5,369 bases of DNA, taken from assembly GCA_016934645.1 (NCBI GenBank), contig JAFGSL010000027.1, positions 1 to 5,369 on the forward strand, written 5' to 3'. Every line of letters begins with the position of its first letter. The stretch's first letter is position 1. The position numbers and the translations under genes are program-made. The notes below the pieces were generated by a model. The model did not search any database. It saw nothing but the letters and a program-made list of their open reading frames with translations, and was not told the origin of the DNA. This DNA comes from Anaerolineae bacterium. Lineage in GTDB: Bacteria > Chloroflexota > Anaerolineae > B4-G1 > SLSP01. Shown piece by piece: positions 4,646-5,369 of this stretch.

Positions 4646-5245
4646 ATGACTGAGACGTTCGAGGGGTGGTTTGATAGTGAGGTAAAGGCGGCGCTGGCGA
4701 TGATCCGAGGCGCGGAGGCGGCGAAAAAGCGCGCGACGGTGATTATGCTGGCGAGTGCAACGGCCTCCAATACGCCGTGGGCCAGGGTCTTTGAGACGGA
4801 GCAGGCGTGCAATCAGCGGGTGTGGTATCAGAAATGGCAGTACAAGCCGGAGATTGCGCGGGCGTTGGAATTGTGCACAGAGAAGGCGCTGGCGCTGGCC
4901 GACGTGGAAGTGGCAGCAGTAGAAGCAAAGGCGTTAAAGGAACGGCGCAAGGCTATCGCGCAAGGGAGTGTGGACGCGCTACAAGGCCTACGGAATACCG
5001 CCCTCAATGCTAATGGTGAGGATCGGGCGGATTATCGGACGGCGGCCAGCGCGATGCTGCTGGCGCTGGCGGACGGGGATTTAGCAGCGCGGATTGTATT
5101 GTTGCAGAAGGGTCAGGCTTTACAGGTCGATGTGGAGGGGTTAGATGCCCTCATTGAGCACGAATTGGCGCGAGTGGCCTCCGGCGGCGAAAGCAGCGTT
5201 ATTGGCCCAGCTGAAGGAGATGCCGAGCCAGAATCCGGGGATTGA
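4646..5245 (+). CDS. Phage terminase small subunit-like protein
   Basis: This 199-aa protein lies directly before the terminase large-subunit start, the typical place of the small subunit that recognises the packaging site and regulates the motor. Residues about 12-64 look like a small-terminase helix-turn-helix region (KKRATVIMLASA...NQRVWYQKW; the 'RVWYQKW' end resembles the tVyrW type of motif). A helical, charged region (about 70-112) follows, with segments resembling the oligomerisation part of such proteins: GLRNTAL, and RTAASAMLLAL (131-141) like the R-x-AA-x2-LL pattern. The tail (180-199) is acidic. An in-frame TAG at 4640-4642 fixes ATG 4646 as the first possible start; its best ribosome binding sequence, GGAAGGT (4628-4634), is 11 nt away. 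The last 101 nt overlap the next gene. The call depends mostly on context and weak motifs. Confidence 0.65.
   Translation: MTETFEGWFDSEVKAALAMIRGAEAAKKRATVIMLASATASNTPWARVFETEQACNQRVWYQKWQYKPEIARALELCTEKALALADVEVAAVEAKALKERRKAIAQGSVDALQGLRNTALNANGEDRADYRTAASAMLLALADGDLAARIVLLQKGQALQVDVEGLDALIEHELARVASGGESSVIGPAEGDAEPESGD
5134..5140 (+). promoter_or_regulatory. Ribosome binding site deep inside the small-subunit gene
   Basis: GGAGGGG lies 4-6 nt before ATG 5145 and is the strongest Shine-Dalgarno sequence near the end of the small-subunit gene. An in-frame TAG at 5142-5144 directly precedes the ATG, so this is the first possible start. The later in-frame ATG at 5220 has AAGGAG immediately adjacent with no spacer and is less suitable. 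Confidence 0.75.
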
Positions 5246-5369
5246 GTTCGAGCAGTATCAGGCGCGTCCGGTCCGGTTTATCGAGGAGCGCCTGGGATGT
5301 ACTTTAACAGGTCCTCAAAAGAGGGTGTGTGACGCGGTACGCGACTACACGGTGACGGTGGTGCAGAGC
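5145..5369 (+). CDS. terL: Terminase large subunit, N-terminal 75 codons (cut by window edge)
   Basis: The frame is open from ATG 5145 to the window end without a stop. The product begins MPSLSTNWREWPPAAKAALL and continues with RPVRFIEERLGCTLTGPQKR, then VCDAVRDYTVTVVQS. This matches the N-terminal layout of phage terminase ATPases: a short helical lead, a 'P-x-x-F-I-E-E-x-L' stretch, then an adenine-binding Gln (about Gln58 in TGPQKR) and a beta strand (YTVTVVQS) that normally leads straight into the Walker A P-loop, expected just beyond the window. The ATPase would power DNA packaging and its C-terminal nuclease would cut the concatemer. It overlaps the small-subunit gene by 101 nt in another frame. 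Catalytic motifs cannot be checked because they lie outside. Confidence 0.8.
   Translation, partial: MPSLSTNWREWPPAAKAALLAQLKEMPSQNPGIEFEQYQARPVRFIEERLGCTLTGPQKRVCDAVRDYTVTVVQS

Noticed and set aside
1..5369. tRNA genes, CRISPR arrays, insertion sequences
   Set aside because: I looked for cloverleaf-like arms, regularly spaced repeats and transposase motifs and saw none.

Overview
The window reads as part of the genome of a tailed double-stranded DNA phage or prophage, probably infecting a bacterium. The evidence is a one-strand, tightly packed series of genes running from a large multidomain glycosidase-like protein, through a holin/anchor/amidase lysis cassette, to a terminase small subunit and the start of a terminase large subunit. 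The DNA is moderately GC-rich, and most start codons have GGAGG-like ribosome binding sites. The glycosidase-like protein has a make-up (an N-terminal NPGFE jelly-roll-like region, a small 'SADDA' module, then a TIM-barrel-like region) that I associate with Chloroflexota and their phages. That host guess is an inference from memory, not something the sequence proves.

Layout. Positions 1-334 hold no long gene but are dense in signals: a perfect 15-bp hairpin (31-65), a well-formed sigma70-type promoter (115-143), a 31-codon micro-gene whose ATG falls at the predicted transcription start (150-245), and a GNRA-loop Rho-independent terminator (290-321). The terminator sits immediately before the ribosome binding site of the first large gene. 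From 335 to the right edge all genes are on the + strand with tiny gaps or overlaps: a 681-aa glycosidase-like protein (335-2380), a three-helix holin-like protein (2383-2706), a coiled-coil protein with a C-terminal membrane anchor (2712-3173), a zinc-ribbon miniprotein (3170-3397), an Amidase_2-type endolysin (3378-4175), two further Cys-motif miniproteins (4162-4416 and 4361-4579), a 66-nt gap with a hairpin, a terminase small-subunit-like protein (4646-5245), and the N-terminus of a terminase large subunit (from 5145, leaving the window just before its expected P-loop).

How they fit together. The holin-like protein would open the inner membrane so that the signal-less amidase reaches peptidoglycan. 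The coiled-coil/TM protein resembles the XhlA-type partner found beside holins. The glycosidase-like protein may attack a surface or wall glycan, either as a virion component or during release. The terminase pair would start the packaging module. The least explained elements are the self-contained micro-gene between two hairpins and the three tiny Cys-motif proteins interleaved with the lysis genes; two of them share a CxRCGT...RCPxC signature.
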